64,000 nt of DNA, taken from Occallatibacter gabretensis (GTDB taxonomy: Bacteria > Acidobacteriota > Terriglobia > Terriglobales > Acidobacteriaceae). The notes under the pieces were generated by a model that saw nothing but the letters and a program-made list of their open reading frames with translations, was not told the DNA's origin and made no database searches. Within the stretch, counting starts at the first letter, position 1. Every line of letters starts with the position of its first letter. Made by a program: the position numbers and the translations under genes. This document shows positions 8,344 to 17,290 of the stretch, one piece after another. The stretch lies in contig NZ_LAIJ01000012.1 in NCBI RefSeq assembly GCF_001449115.1, forward strand, positions 248,001 through 312,000, read 5' to 3'.

Positions 8344-9906
8344 CTAAGGGTTTGCTGGAAGTGGTCCTGAAATGATCCTCGCCACTACATCATATTCATG
8401 CGCATCTGTAATTTCGGCCCTATAGAACTTGCCGGCCTCCAGGGCTTCGAGATGGCCGAAGTCGTTGATATATACCTTGCCGTCAATCTCTGGAGCATGG
8501 AACTGGGTGCGGCCTTCCCAAAGCAGGGGAGTCTCCTCGCTTTCGCCTTCAACGAGCACTACGACTTCGCGGCCTACCCACTCCTGCCGGGCGCGCTTGC
8601 TGATGCCTTGCTGCAGCTTCATCAGCCGGCGCTTACGGGCCTCGATGGTGCGTTTGGGTACTTTCGCGTCGAGGGCGTGGGCCTTGGAGCCTTCTTCGTC
8701 CGAGTAGTTGAAGACGCCAAGCCAGTCGAATTTCGCTTCCTGGACAAAATCCTCAAGGATGGTGATGTCTTCGGCGGTTTCGCCGGGAAAGCCGACGATG
8801 AATGAGGTGCGGAGAACAATGCCGGGAACGGCTTTCCGCACCTTTTCGATTGTTTTGAGGAAGATCTCGGCGCCGGCTCCGCGCTTCATAGTCTTGAGCA
8901 CAGAGGGCGAAGCATGTTGCAGGGGCACGTCGAGATACTTGCAGATGTTGTCATGCTTGGCGATGGTGTCAAGCAGCTTGCCGGTAATGCGATTGGGATA
9001 TGCGTAGAGGAATCGCAGCCAGCGCAGGCCAGGGATCTGGGCCAGCTCATCGAGCAGTGTGGCGAGGCCGTCTTTGAGGCCGAGGTCTTCGCCGTAGCAG
9101 GTGGTGTCCTGGCCGATAAGCGTGATTTCCTGCACGCCGCGTGAGACGAGCTGGCGGGCTTCGGCTACTACGGACTCGAAACGGCGCGAGCGGAACTTGC
9201 CGCGGAGGTTTGGGATCACGCAGAAGGTGCAGGGATGATCGCAGCCTTCGGCGATCTTGATGTAGGCGGAAGTCTTGCCGGTCGAAAGCAGCCGGGGTGT
9301 CGTTTCGTCGTACAGATACGTTGGCAGCAGATGCGAAGCGCCTTGCCATTCTTCGCGGTCGAAACGGCCCTGGGATTCGCGGTGGTCGCCTTCGGCCCTG
9401 AAGTGAGTCCCGGCTAGGGCTTCTTTACCTGCGTGAACTGTCGCATTGCCGGTGAGAATGGTGAATGGCGAAGCAGTGATCGGCTTGCGCTCCAGTCCGG
9501 CAGCTTCAAGAATTGCTTCGAGCTCGCCGGTGCCGACTACGGCATCGACTTCTGGAATGCTTTTGCGGATTTCGTCGCGATAGCGCTCGACGAGGCAGCC
9601 GGCGACGATGAGTTTCTTTGCGCGGCCCTCGGTTTTGTGGCGCACCATTTCGAGGATTGTGTCTATGGACTCCTGCTTGGCGGTGTCGATGAAGCTGCAG
9701 GTGTTGACGACGAGAATTTCGGCTTCTTCGGGGTTCGCCGTGAGGCGTGCTCCGGCGTGATCCAGCAGACCCATCATGACTTCAGAGTCGACGAGGTTCT
9801 TGGGGCAGCCGAGCGAGATAAAACCTACGACGGGCGCGGTTTTCAGACCGGATTTCTGAACAGCACTCTGCTGTTTTTCTACTTCTAATTCTGCAACGAT
9901 GCTCAC
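8344..9906 (-). CDS. rimO: Ribosomal protein S12 methylthiotransferase (radical SAM)
   Basis: The protein carries all RimO parts. The N-terminal MTTase domain has GFISLGCPKNLVDSE, VVNTCSF and AGCLVERY, giving the three cysteines of the auxiliary Fe-S cluster. The radical-SAM motif is GCDHPCTFCVIP (CxxxCxxC), and the C-terminal TRAM domain begins near 'REVVVLVEGESEE'. It methylthiolates an aspartate of S12. At about 520 residues it is longer than typical members; the excess is a linker of roughly 55 residues between the MTTase and radical-SAM domains. The start is uncertain: GTG at 9906 is used here, and another GTG lies at 9960. A TACAAT hexamer sits six bases before 9906, so leaderless translation is possible. 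Confidence 0.93.
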   Translation of the reverse strand: MSIVAELEVEKQQSAVQKSGLKTAPVVGFISLGCPKNLVDSEVMMGLLDHAGARLTANPEEAEILVVNTCSFIDTAKQESIDTILEMVRHKTEGRAKKLIVAGCLVERYRDEIRKSIPEVDAVVGTGELEAILEAAGLERKPITASPFTILTGNATVHAGKEALAGTHFRAEGDHRESQGRFDREEWQGASHLLPTYLYDETTPRLLSTGKTSAYIKIAEGCDHPCTFCVIPNLRGKFRSRRFESVVAEARQLVSRGVQEITLIGQDTTCYGEDLGLKDGLATLLDELAQIPGLRWLRFLYAYPNRITGKLLDTIAKHDNICKYLDVPLQHASPSVLKTMKRGAGAEIFLKTIEKVRKAVPGIVLRTSFIVGFPGETAEDITILEDFVQEAKFDWLGVFNYSDEEGSKAHALDAKVPKRTIEARKRRLMKLQQGISKRARQEWVGREVVVLVEGESEETPLLWEGRTQFHAPEIDGKVYINDFGHLEALEAGKFYRAEITDAHEYDVVARIISGPLPANP

Positions 9907-10021
9907 TTTCTTATTGTACCGGGAAGTGAGATTCCGCGCTGATGTTGTGACGCCGCTCACAGGTGCAAAGGCTTACTCCTGAGCGAATGGCACGGAGCGC
10001 AGTTTCCCACGCCAAAGGTGG

Positions 10022-10027
10022 TAAAAT
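10022..10027 (+). promoter_or_regulatory. Probable -10 element of the SRP RNA gene
   Basis: TAAAAT at 10022-10027 lies six bases before the predicted first base of the SRP RNA, the right distance for a sigma-70 promoter. No convincing -35 hexamer is visible 16-18 bases upstream. Confidence 0.4.
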
Positions 10028-10033
10028 CAATCA

Positions 10034-10130
10034 GTGCCGGGTCCTACGCGACGTAATCCCGCCAAACCCGCCAGGTCCGGAAGGAAGCAACGGTAACGGG
10101 CTAGTACGGGCGCAGTAGGTCACCCGGTAC
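10034..10130 (+). ncRNA. ffs: Small bacterial signal recognition particle RNA (4.5S-type)
   Basis: The hallmark apical domain is present: GCCAGGTCCGGAAGGAAGC (around 10070-10088) followed by AACGGTAAC, the conserved asymmetric loop and GGAA tetraloop bound by Ffh. The 5' end GTGCCGGGT pairs with the 3' end ACCCGGTAC, closing a roughly 97-nt hairpin without an Alu domain. A T-rich run (TTTTTGGTTTTT) immediately after 10130 serves as terminator. The RNA assembles with Ffh to target membrane proteins. It stands alone between rimO and fabH. Confidence 0.95.
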
Positions 10131-10204
10131 TTTTTGGTTTTTATGCAGGCGCGCAAGCGCCTTTATTCTTGTCCCCAGATGTTTCAGATGTCAGGAGAAA
10201 TGCT

Positions 10205-11221
10205 TTGACCCTCGCTGTGCGTCCCGTGGTGGGCCGTCGCGCCAAGATTACGGCGCTCGGAACCTATGTCCCCCCGCAAGTGCTGACCAATCAAGACCTG
10301 GAAAAGATGGTCGAGACCAGCGATGAGTGGATCTTCAGTCGCACCGGCATCCGCGAGCGCCACGTTCTGGCCAAGGGCCTGGGCACGAGCGACATGTGCG
10401 TAGAAGCTGCGAAGAAATGTCTTGCAGCGCGCGGCCTAGAAGCCAGGGACGTGGAAGCTATCATCGTGGGCACGGTGACGCCGGACATGCTGTTTCCTTC
10501 GACCGCGTGCCTGGTACAGACCAAGATTGGAGCGGCGGGCGCGTGGGGCTTTGATGTTTCGGCTGGGTGCTCGGGCTTTGTGTACGCGTTGCAGGCCGGT
10601 GTGAAGCTGGTTGAAAGCGGCGCGCACTCCAAAGTTCTGGTCTGCGGCGCGGACGCCAACACGCGCATGGTTGACTACACGGACCGCACTACCTGCATCC
10701 TTTTTGGTGACGGGGCGGGCGCGGTGCTGATTGAGCCTTGTGAAGAGGGCGAGATTGGCATGATTGATTTTGTGCATGAGATTGATGGGTCTGGTGGTCC
10801 GGCGCTGAATATGCCTGCGGGTGGAAGCCTGAATCCATCGAGCCACGAGACGATTGATAAGAAGATGCACTTCATCCATCAGGATGGGCCGACGGTCTAC
10901 AAGTTTGCCGTACGCAAGATGGCTGAGGCAACGCTGAAGGTGCTGGAGCGCAACGGCGTGACCGGACCTGAGCTTGGAGTCTTTATCTCGCACCAGGCCA
11001 ATCTTCGCATCATCAATTCCACTGCGGAGCGGCTCGGCATTGAAGCTGATCGCGTGATCGTGAACATTGACCGCTATGGCAATACTTCAGCGGGGACGAT
11101 TCCGCTGGCGATGGAGACCGCTGTGCAGGAGGGCAAGTTGAAAAAGGGCGATCTGGTTCTGCTTGCCGCGGCTGGTGCGGGATTTACGGTTGGCGCGGCG
11201 TTGTTGCGCTGGGAGATTTAA
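10205..11221 (+). CDS. fabH: 3-oxoacyl-[acyl-carrier-protein] synthase III
   Basis: The enzyme condenses an acyl-CoA with malonyl-ACP to start fatty acid synthesis. The catalytic triad is visible: Cys in DVSAGCSGFVYAL, His in SHQANLRI and Asn in YGNTSAGTIPLA. The N-terminal motif GTYVPPQVLTN...SDEWIFSRTGIRERH is typical. The TTG at 10205 is preferred as start because AGGAGA lies about six bases upstream; this gives 338 residues, the usual FabH length. An in-frame TTG at 10169 would add 12 residues that overlap the leader. It lies directly downstream of the SRP RNA. Confidence 0.95.
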   Translation: MTLAVRPVVGRRAKITALGTYVPPQVLTNQDLEKMVETSDEWIFSRTGIRERHVLAKGLGTSDMCVEAAKKCLAARGLEARDVEAIIVGTVTPDMLFPSTACLVQTKIGAAGAWGFDVSAGCSGFVYALQAGVKLVESGAHSKVLVCGADANTRMVDYTDRTTCILFGDGAGAVLIEPCEEGEIGMIDFVHEIDGSGGPALNMPAGGSLNPSSHETIDKKMHFIHQDGPTVYKFAVRKMAEATLKVLERNGVTGPELGVFISHQANLRIINSTAERLGIEADRVIVNIDRYGNTSAGTIPLAMETAVQEGKLKKGDLVLLAAAGAGFTVGAALLRWEI

Positions 11222-11250
11222 AGGCAGTTGTTAGTGTTTCGTGGTTCGTT

Positions 11251-11280
11251 AAAGCCCTGCATCTTGAGATGCAGGGCTTT
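11251..11280. terminator. Bidirectional intrinsic terminator between fabH and mqnA
   Basis: A perfect 14-bp stem (AAAGCCCTGCATCT paired with its reverse complement) closes a 2-base gap and is followed by TGTTTTG on the plus strand and by A/T-rich sequence on the other. It separates the convergent genes fabH and mqnA. Confidence 0.85.
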
Positions 11281-11288
11281 TGTTTTGC

Positions 11289-12155
11289 TTATTGGCTAAC
11301 GGCTTGCGCTGGTAGCGCAAAGTTATATTGTGGCAATACGCCCGCTTCGGCGGCCATTCGGAAGAATCCGCGCATGCCTTCAATGCATTCTTCGTCAAGA
11401 ACGTAATGGATGTTCTCGGTGAGGTATGTGCAGATTGTCTCGGCGGGGAGCGGTATCTTTCGTGTCCACTCGCGCACCAGCGTGTCGATATTTGCGAGGC
11501 CGTGGTCGCGGGAGCGAATGAAATCCTCTGCTACGGCGGTGTCCACGCCGCTGTGCGCGGCCCAGATCGCGGAGATGTATGGGAGGCCGGTCATCGTCTT
11601 CCACTCCAAGGCAAGGTCGTGATAGACAAGCTCCTCGCCGGTTCGCTCGTAGCGGTTGGCCTGCTCCTCCAGAGCCATCAATGCCGGGTCGCCAATGACC
11701 ACAGCTGCGTCTGTCTGCTCCAGCATCGCATCGAGGTCCGCGGTCATCTGCATGAACTCTGCGGCGGTATTTCCCCACTTTTGAAGGAGGATGCGCGTAT
11801 AGGCAATCGTTGTCCGGCTGGCCCTGTCCGCGGCTACGGTGCGAATTTCGCTCAGCTTCTGCCTGGCTCGCCGCACCAGCAGCAGGGAACGTACGCGCCC
11901 CTTGGATGCGATGGTGCAGCCGGGCAGCACGCGCAGATTCGGATTTCTTGCGAGCGCCGCAATGGGCACCAGTCCAATGTCAGCCGCGCCGCTCTCCAGC
12001 CGGTCGGCGCACTCTGACGGCAGCATCATGTCGATGCGATAGCGCTTCGACAATTCGTCATTGAATGGGGGATGTTCGAAATCCCACATCAGAGGTGCGG
12101 GATTCAAAAAACGGATTGCGGCGATACGAAGGCGACTGTCGGCTACTTGCGGCAC
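11289..12155 (-). CDS. mqnA: Chorismate dehydratase of the futalosine menaquinone pathway
   Basis: The 288-residue protein is a MqnA/MqnD-type periplasmic-binding-fold enzyme. It begins 'LRIAAIRFLNPAPLMW' and has 'PSECADRLESGAADIGLVPIAALA' and 'TAAEFMQMTADLDAMLEQTDAAVVIGDPAL', all characteristic of MqnA. MqnA converts chorismate to 3-enolpyruvylbenzoate, the first step to futalosine. Its presence, together with a UbiA-type prenyltransferase at 37451-38317, points to menaquinone made by the futalosine route. The gene is divergent from dprA. Confidence 0.85.
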   Translation of the reverse strand: MPQVADSRLRIAAIRFLNPAPLMWDFEHPPFNDELSKRYRIDMMLPSECADRLESGAADIGLVPIAALARNPNLRVLPGCTIASKGRVRSLLLVRRARQKLSEIRTVAADRASRTTIAYTRILLQKWGNTAAEFMQMTADLDAMLEQTDAAVVIGDPALMALEEQANRYERTGEELVYHDLALEWKTMTGLPYISAIWAAHSGVDTAVAEDFIRSRDHGLANIDTLVREWTRKIPLPAETICTYLTENIHYVLDEECIEGMRGFFRMAAEAGVLPQYNFALPAQAVSQ

Positions 12156-12289
12156 GTCTCCAGTCTAAATCTCGTTGCTCACCTGGGGCCCTATCTCTTG
12201 ACTTTGGCGGCCCCTGCACCTTACCTTCACATCAAATTCCTTAAAAAGTTTTAAGCAAGACCCTGCTGTACTTTTCTTCCAGAGACGCG

Positions 12290-13498
12290 TTGCGCGAGGG
12301 CTTCCGTTTGTCTTTCTCCTCCGTTACGCCTGAACTTGCTGCTGTCGCTGTGCCTGCTGCTCCAGACGATGACCGGCTTGCGTGGCTTGCGCTCACGCTT
12401 ACGCCCGGCCTTGGCCCGCGGCGAATTCTGGAAGGCATGCGCGTACTGGATGCGGCGAGTCGCATCTTCCGCATGACGCTGACGGAGCTTGAAGGGCTGC
12501 GGTTTCCTGCTGAATCCGCCCAGTTCATCTTTGACGGAAAGGCGCGCCGCGCGGCGGAAGAGGAGTGGTCTGCTGTTGCGGCACTGGGAGCGCAGATCGT
12601 TACGTTTGAGTGCGCAGCTTACCCTGAGCGGCTGAAGGAGATCTACGATCCGCCGGCGGTGCTGTGGGTGCGCGGCGATGCCGGCCTGCTTCCACGCCAC
12701 TCGATTGCTGTTGTTGGCACCCGGCAGCCATCGCCGTACGGCTCGGGCATGGCGGAGCTTCTCTCACGCGATCTTGCGGCGCGCCGCATTCTTATTTCGA
12801 GTGGCATGGCTCGCGGAATCGATACCTTTGCGCACAAGGGCGCGCTGGCTGCACGCATGCCTACGCTTTCTGTCTGGGGAACGGGCATTGATGTGATCTA
12901 CCCGAAGGAGAACAAGAAGCTGGCGGAGGATATTCTTGCGGGCGGCGGAGCGATTGTCAGCGAGGTGCCGCTGGGTACGTTTCCCGCGCCGCAAAACTTC
13001 CCTCGCCGGAACCGCATTCTCAGCGGTCTCAGCATCGGCGTTCTGGTGGTGGAAGCATCGGAGAATTCCGGCACGCGCATCACTGCCCGCTGCGCCTCTG
13101 AGCAGAACCGGGATCTCTTTGCCGTTCCCGGCAACGTGACGAACAAGGGCGCTTGGACCCCGAACATGCTTATTCGGCAGGGAGCTAAGCTGGTGGCTAC
13201 CTGGGAGGACGTCTGGGAAGATTTACCCTCGCAGGTCCGTATCGAACTTGAGTCCCTGGCGCATTCTGCATCCAAACCGGAAGTGGCTGCATCTTTATTG
13301 CCTGACCCGGTACTGAGGCCCGAAGAGGCTTTGGTGCTGGAGGTAATACGGGCTGATGAGTCGTTGCAGATCGATGAAATTCTGGATCTGCTGGATACTC
13401 AACTGACTTCCTCAGAAGTGTTTACGGCCCTTTTCGAGCTGGAAATGGCAGGCCGGATTCGCTCCCTGCCGGGCAAGAACTATGTGCGAGTTCTTTAA
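12290..13498 (+). CDS. dprA: DNA-processing protein DprA (SMF family)
   Basis: DprA loads RecA onto incoming single-stranded DNA during natural transformation. The Rossmann-type core is clear: 'SIAVVGTRQPSPYG', 'SSGMARGIDTFAHKGAL', 'VWGTGIDVIYPKEN', 'SEVPLGTFPAPQNFPRRNRILSGLS' and 'ENSGTRITARCA'. An N-terminal SAM-like helical segment precedes it, and a C-terminal winged-helix (DML1-like) domain occupies about 335-402. The TTG at 12290 is the longest start; internal TTG or GTG starts within the first 20 codons are possible. A TTGACT hexamer at 12198 could be part of its promoter. Confidence 0.93.
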   Translation: MREGFRLSFSSVTPELAAVAVPAAPDDDRLAWLALTLTPGLGPRRILEGMRVLDAASRIFRMTLTELEGLRFPAESAQFIFDGKARRAAEEEWSAVAALGAQIVTFECAAYPERLKEIYDPPAVLWVRGDAGLLPRHSIAVVGTRQPSPYGSGMAELLSRDLAARRILISSGMARGIDTFAHKGALAARMPTLSVWGTGIDVIYPKENKKLAEDILAGGGAIVSEVPLGTFPAPQNFPRRNRILSGLSIGVLVVEASENSGTRITARCASEQNRDLFAVPGNVTNKGAWTPNMLIRQGAKLVATWEDVWEDLPSQVRIELESLAHSASKPEVAASLLPDPVLRPEEALVLEVIRADESLQIDEILDLLDTQLTSSEVFTALFELEMAGRIRSLPGKNYVRVL

Positions 13499-13804
13499 GG
13501 ACGAGTTTTCCCAATCTGCACAAGGCCGGGGATTATTTTGTGTGAGTTTTCTTACGCAAAAACCCTTTTGCGTGTAGGGTGTTGGCATCGGGATGCGGGA
13601 GAATTTGCATCCACCGGAGTGGAAACCGGGTTGCCATCCGTGATAGCTTCCAATTTTCGCGTCCAATTTTGAAGAGCCATCAGAACTCCGGCGCGGAGAT
13701 GGCACTGCCGCGCGCAGACTGTGAAAGTTTTACTCATGACGGAACCTCCCGCTCCGAGTCCAATGGCTCCGAGTGGGGTTAGCAAGAAAGAAACCGAGTA
13801 TTGA
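13499..13804. other. Intergenic region dprA-topA
   Basis: The 306-bp gap must contain the topA promoter and leader. Apart from the small minus-strand candidate described separately, it contains a short inverted repeat around 13555-13575 (ACGCAAAAACCCTTTTGCGT), which could end the candidate small gene or dprA. No other structure was seen. Confidence 0.4.
13552..13737 (-). CDS. Candidate small protein divergent from topA (61 residues)
   Basis: An ATG at 13737 on the minus strand is preceded by GGGAGG at seven bases, the best ribosome site in this gap. The frame encodes 61 residues beginning MSKTFTVCARQCHLRAG and ending in a basic tail. There are two cysteines near the N-terminus (CARQC) and no recognisable domain. 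It is reported because of the ribosome site; composition gives no independent support, so it may be chance. Confidence 0.3.
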   Translation of the reverse strand: MSKTFTVCARQCHLRAGVLMALQNWTRKLEAITDGNPVSTPVDANSPASRCQHPTRKRVFA

Positions 13805-16693
13805 ATGGCAATTAAGAACGCAGCAAAAAACATAACGAGCGCAAATATCAAATCTCTCGTGATCGTCGAATCGCCCGCAAAGGCCAAGACGATTGAAAAG
13901 TATCTTGGCAAGGGCTTTGAGGTTCTTGCCTCGGTGGGCCATATTATGGACCTGCCTAAAAGTGATCTCGGCGTGGAGCTGAAGAATCGCACCTTTGAGC
14001 CGACGCTCGAGGTTTCTCCCGGCAAGGAGAAGGTTGTTGCGCAGCTCAAGAAGGCCGCGGCCAAGGCCGACCAGATCTTCCTGGCGCCTGACCCGGATCG
14101 CGAAGGCGAGGCGATTGCGTACCATCTTGCGCTGCAGCTGGGGAAGACCGCAGCCGACAAGAAAAAGATTCGCCGCATCACCTTCAACGAGATCACGAAG
14201 AAGGCCGTGCAGGAGGCATTTGAACACGCCCGCGATGTGGATCAGAACCTGGTGGATGCGCAGCAGACGCGCCGTGTTCTCGACCGGCTTGTGGGCTACC
14301 AGATTTCGCCGCTGCTGTGGGACAAGGTGCGGCGCGGACTTTCAGCGGGCCGCGTGCAGACCGTTGCCGTGCGCCTGATTGTGGAGCGTGAGCGCGAAAT
14401 TGGGGCATTCAAGCCGGTGGAGTACTGGAACATCGATGCGATTCTGCAATCGCCGGAATCGGCATCGAAGGCATCGCAGCCGGAGACCTTTACGGCACGC
14501 TTCGTCGGCATGGATGGCGAGACGGCCCGCGTGGCTAACGGAAAAGATAAGGACGGTAAGGATCAGTTTCTTTCCAACGCCGTGGCCGATGAAGCGACTG
14601 CGCGCGCCGTTGTGGATGCGGCAATGCAGGCGCAGTGGACCGTTCGCTCGGTAGAGAAGAAAGAGCGCAGAAAATTCAGTGCGCCTCCGTTCACCACGAG
14701 CACGCTGCAGCAGCAGGCGTCCTCCAGGCTGGGCTTTAATGTTCGCCGCACCATGGGCGTGGCGCAGCGTCTTTATGAGGGCGTGGACCTTGGCCCCGAA
14801 GGCACGACTGGCCTTATCACCTACATGCGCTCGGATTCAACGCGTGTTTCTCCTGAGGCGATTGCGGGAGTGCGTGAGTATGTGGGCAAGGAGTTTGGCG
14901 GAGCATATGTGCCCGCTCAACCCAATACTTTCAAGTCGAAGAAAGACGCGCAGGATGCGCACGAAGCAGTTCGTCCAACGGACCCATCGCGTCACCCTGA
15001 GAGCGTGAGGCGTTTTCTTTCAGGCGAGCAGTTCAAGCTCTACCAGCTCATCTGGCAGCGGTTTACGGCTTCGCAGATGACGCCGGCTGTCTATGACGTG
15101 ACCACCGTGGAAATTGATGCGGTGCATGGCAAGACATATAACTTCCGTGTCTCCGGTTCGGTGCTGAAGTTTGACGGATTCCTGCGCGTGTATCAGGTGG
15201 AAGATGATGAAGAAGAGATTCTGCCGGAGATTCCGAATGGCGCCAGGCTCTCGCTTGCGACTGCGGCGCAGCTGAAGAAACTTGCCGAGCAGGATAAGGC
15301 TGAGAAGCTGGAGCGTGCTCACAAAAAGTACGCGGCAGACACAGCCCGGATTGAGGCGCGAAATGAGCGCGCGCCGGATGGTGCGGAGCCTGAGGCTATC
15401 CCGGATTTTGTTGAGCCGGAGACTGCGCTTGCTGTGCGGCCCGCAGCAGTGGACACGGTGCAGAAATTTACCGAGCCGCCGCCGCGGTTCAATGAAGCCT
15501 CGCTGGTGAAGGTGCTGGAAGAGCGCGGCATAGGCAGGCCATCGACGTACGCCTCGATCATCAATACGATCCAGGATCGCGAGTATGTGACGAAGATTGC
15601 CAATCGTTTCTATCCGACGGAGATTGGCGTGGTGGTTTGCGACCTGCTGGTGAAGAACTTTCCGTATATCTTCGACACGCAGTACACGGCGAAGCTGGAA
15701 GAAGAGCTGGATGATATTGAAGACGGCAAGGAGAAGTGGACCGATCTGCTGACGGGCTTCTATGACCACTTTGAGGACGAGCTCAAAGCCGCTGAGAAGC
15801 ACATGGAAAGCATCAAGCGGATGGAGCAGATGACGGACGAGAAGTGCGAGTTGTGTGGTTCGCCGCTCGTGCTCAAGTGGGGCAAGTTTGGCAGCTTCTA
15901 CGCCTGCTCGGCTTATAACAAAAAAGATCCCACATCCTGCACGTTTACCAAGGAGAACACGGCCAACAAGCCCGACCTGAATACGCCTGAAGCGCAGGAA
16001 GCCGCTGAGCAGGACGAGTATTGCGAGAACTGCGGCAAGGTGATGATCATGCGCCGCGGGCCTTTCGGCATGTTCCTTGCGTGCCCGGACTACAACGCTG
16101 ATCCGCCGTGCAAGACCTTCCGCAAGCTAAGCCAGAAGCAGCAGCAGAAGCAGTCTGCTCCGCAGCCTACGGGCGAAGACTGCCCGGCGTGCGGCAAGCC
16201 GCTTGTGCTGCGGCAGGGAGCTTATGGCGAATTCGTCTCCTGCTCCGGTTATCCGAAGTGCAAGTATGTGAAGCAGAACCTTATCGAAGGGCTGAAGTGC
16301 CCGAAGTGTGGCACAGGCGACATTGCCGAACGCAAGGCTCGCAGAGGCAATCTCTTCTGGGGCTGCACGAACTATCCCAAGTGCGATTTCACTTCGAACT
16401 ACAAGCCTGTGGCGGAGAAATGTCCCGACTGCGGCAACTCGTATCTTGTGGAGCGAACGTTCAAGGATGGCGTTTACCTTGTCTGCCCGAATCGTGGCGA
16501 CAAGACTGAGGAAAAGGAAGCTCCAGCGGCCAAAGCCACTGCCACAAAGAAGCGCGGCAAGAAGGCTTCTGAGCCGGAGCCAACCGGCGTAGCTGGCTAT
16601 CACTATGCCAAGCGCATCGGCGATGCGCCGCCTCCGCCGACGGCGAAGACGCATGGGCCGGTGACGGAGAAGGAAGAGTTGCAGCCCGCATAA
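13805..16693 (+). CDS. topA: DNA topoisomerase I with an array of C-terminal zinc ribbons
   Basis: The 962-residue type IA topoisomerase relaxes negative supercoils. The TOPRIM domain has 'VIVESPAKAKTIEKYLG' and DPDREGEAIAYH; the catalytic tyrosine lies in LITYMRSDSTRV. The C-terminus carries five zinc-ribbon-like units: CELCG..C, CENCG..C, CPACG..C, CPKCG..C and CPDCG..C (about residues 680-890). The first has extended spacing and the last lacks one clear cysteine. An alanine/lysine-rich tail ends the protein. A lysine-rich extension of about 15 residues precedes the TOPRIM domain. E. coli TopA is 865 residues, so this protein is long because of tail and linkers. Confidence 0.96.
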   Translation: MAIKNAAKNITSANIKSLVIVESPAKAKTIEKYLGKGFEVLASVGHIMDLPKSDLGVELKNRTFEPTLEVSPGKEKVVAQLKKAAAKADQIFLAPDPDREGEAIAYHLALQLGKTAADKKKIRRITFNEITKKAVQEAFEHARDVDQNLVDAQQTRRVLDRLVGYQISPLLWDKVRRGLSAGRVQTVAVRLIVEREREIGAFKPVEYWNIDAILQSPESASKASQPETFTARFVGMDGETARVANGKDKDGKDQFLSNAVADEATARAVVDAAMQAQWTVRSVEKKERRKFSAPPFTTSTLQQQASSRLGFNVRRTMGVAQRLYEGVDLGPEGTTGLITYMRSDSTRVSPEAIAGVREYVGKEFGGAYVPAQPNTFKSKKDAQDAHEAVRPTDPSRHPESVRRFLSGEQFKLYQLIWQRFTASQMTPAVYDVTTVEIDAVHGKTYNFRVSGSVLKFDGFLRVYQVEDDEEEILPEIPNGARLSLATAAQLKKLAEQDKAEKLERAHKKYAADTARIEARNERAPDGAEPEAIPDFVEPETALAVRPAAVDTVQKFTEPPPRFNEASLVKVLEERGIGRPSTYASIINTIQDREYVTKIANRFYPTEIGVVVCDLLVKNFPYIFDTQYTAKLEEELDDIEDGKEKWTDLLTGFYDHFEDELKAAEKHMESIKRMEQMTDEKCELCGSPLVLKWGKFGSFYACSAYNKKDPTSCTFTKENTANKPDLNTPEAQEAAEQDEYCENCGKVMIMRRGPFGMFLACPDYNADPPCKTFRKLSQKQQQKQSAPQPTGEDCPACGKPLVLRQGAYGEFVSCSGYPKCKYVKQNLIEGLKCPKCGTGDIAERKARRGNLFWGCTNYPKCDFTSNYKPVAEKCPDCGNSYLVERTFKDGVYLVCPNRGDKTEEKEAPAAKATATKKRGKKASEPEPTGVAGYHYAKRIGDAPPPPTAKTHGPVTEKEELQPA

Positions 16694-16711
16694 TCCGTCG
16701 ATAAGACAATC

Positions 16712-17290
16712 ATGGGCGCGAAAGAGATCATCATCATCGGCGGACCGAACGGGGCAGGGAAGACTACTGCGGCAAAGCGGTTTCTGCCTCATGTCATTCG
16801 CATGCGCGCATTTCTGAATGCCGATGAGATTGCACGGCAAATCGCTCCGGAGGATCCCGAATAGGCGGCTTTCGCCGCTGGAAGGCAACTTCTTCGTCAA
16901 CTCAATGAATTCGTTCAGAGCGAAACAAGCTTTGCTCTTGAAACAACGTGTTCAGGCAAGTCATACGTTCCGGTTCTCAAGCAATGCCTGAAGAATGGAT
17001 GGAGAATAATCTTCTATTACCTCTGGCTTCCATCGCCAGAGAACTCAGTAGCTCGTGTTGCAAATCGTGTGCGCGAAGGCGGGCATTTCATTCCGAGGGA
17101 AGACATTCAACGCAGGTTTATTCCTGGGCTCTGGAATATGCGTCATTTGTATTTGCCTCTGGCAGATACAGCGGCAATCTACGATAATAGCGGCAGGGAG
17201 CAGATTTTAATCACCGAAAAGGAATCCGGCAAGCCGCTCAGGATCGTGGATTCCGAGCGTTGGCGCAGAATTGAGGAACTTACATCATGA
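16712..17290 (+). pseudogene. Zeta-toxin-like P-loop kinase, interrupted by in-frame TAG
   Basis: The frame reads 192 residues in the manner of the zeta-toxin/AAA kinases found beside small partner genes. The Walker A motif is GGPNGAGKTT (residues 10-19), followed by FLNADEIA (34-41). A TAG at 16862-16864 interrupts codon 51, just before the conserved 'AAFAAGRQLL' helix. After it come 'FALETTCSGKSY', 'FYYLWLPSPENSVARVANRVREGGHFIP' and 'LYLPLADTAAIYDNSG', all in the same frame with no further lesions. One point mutation therefore explains the break. It could be inactivation, a sequencing error or, less likely, readthrough. It lies 18 bp after topA and overlaps the following small gene by four bases. 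Confidence 0.8.

Noticed and set aside
9906..9926. Leaderless promoter for rimO (TACAAT six bases before GTG)
   Set aside because: No -35 element fits at 16-18 bases upstream and an alternative GTG lies at 9960, so this is not listed as a feature.
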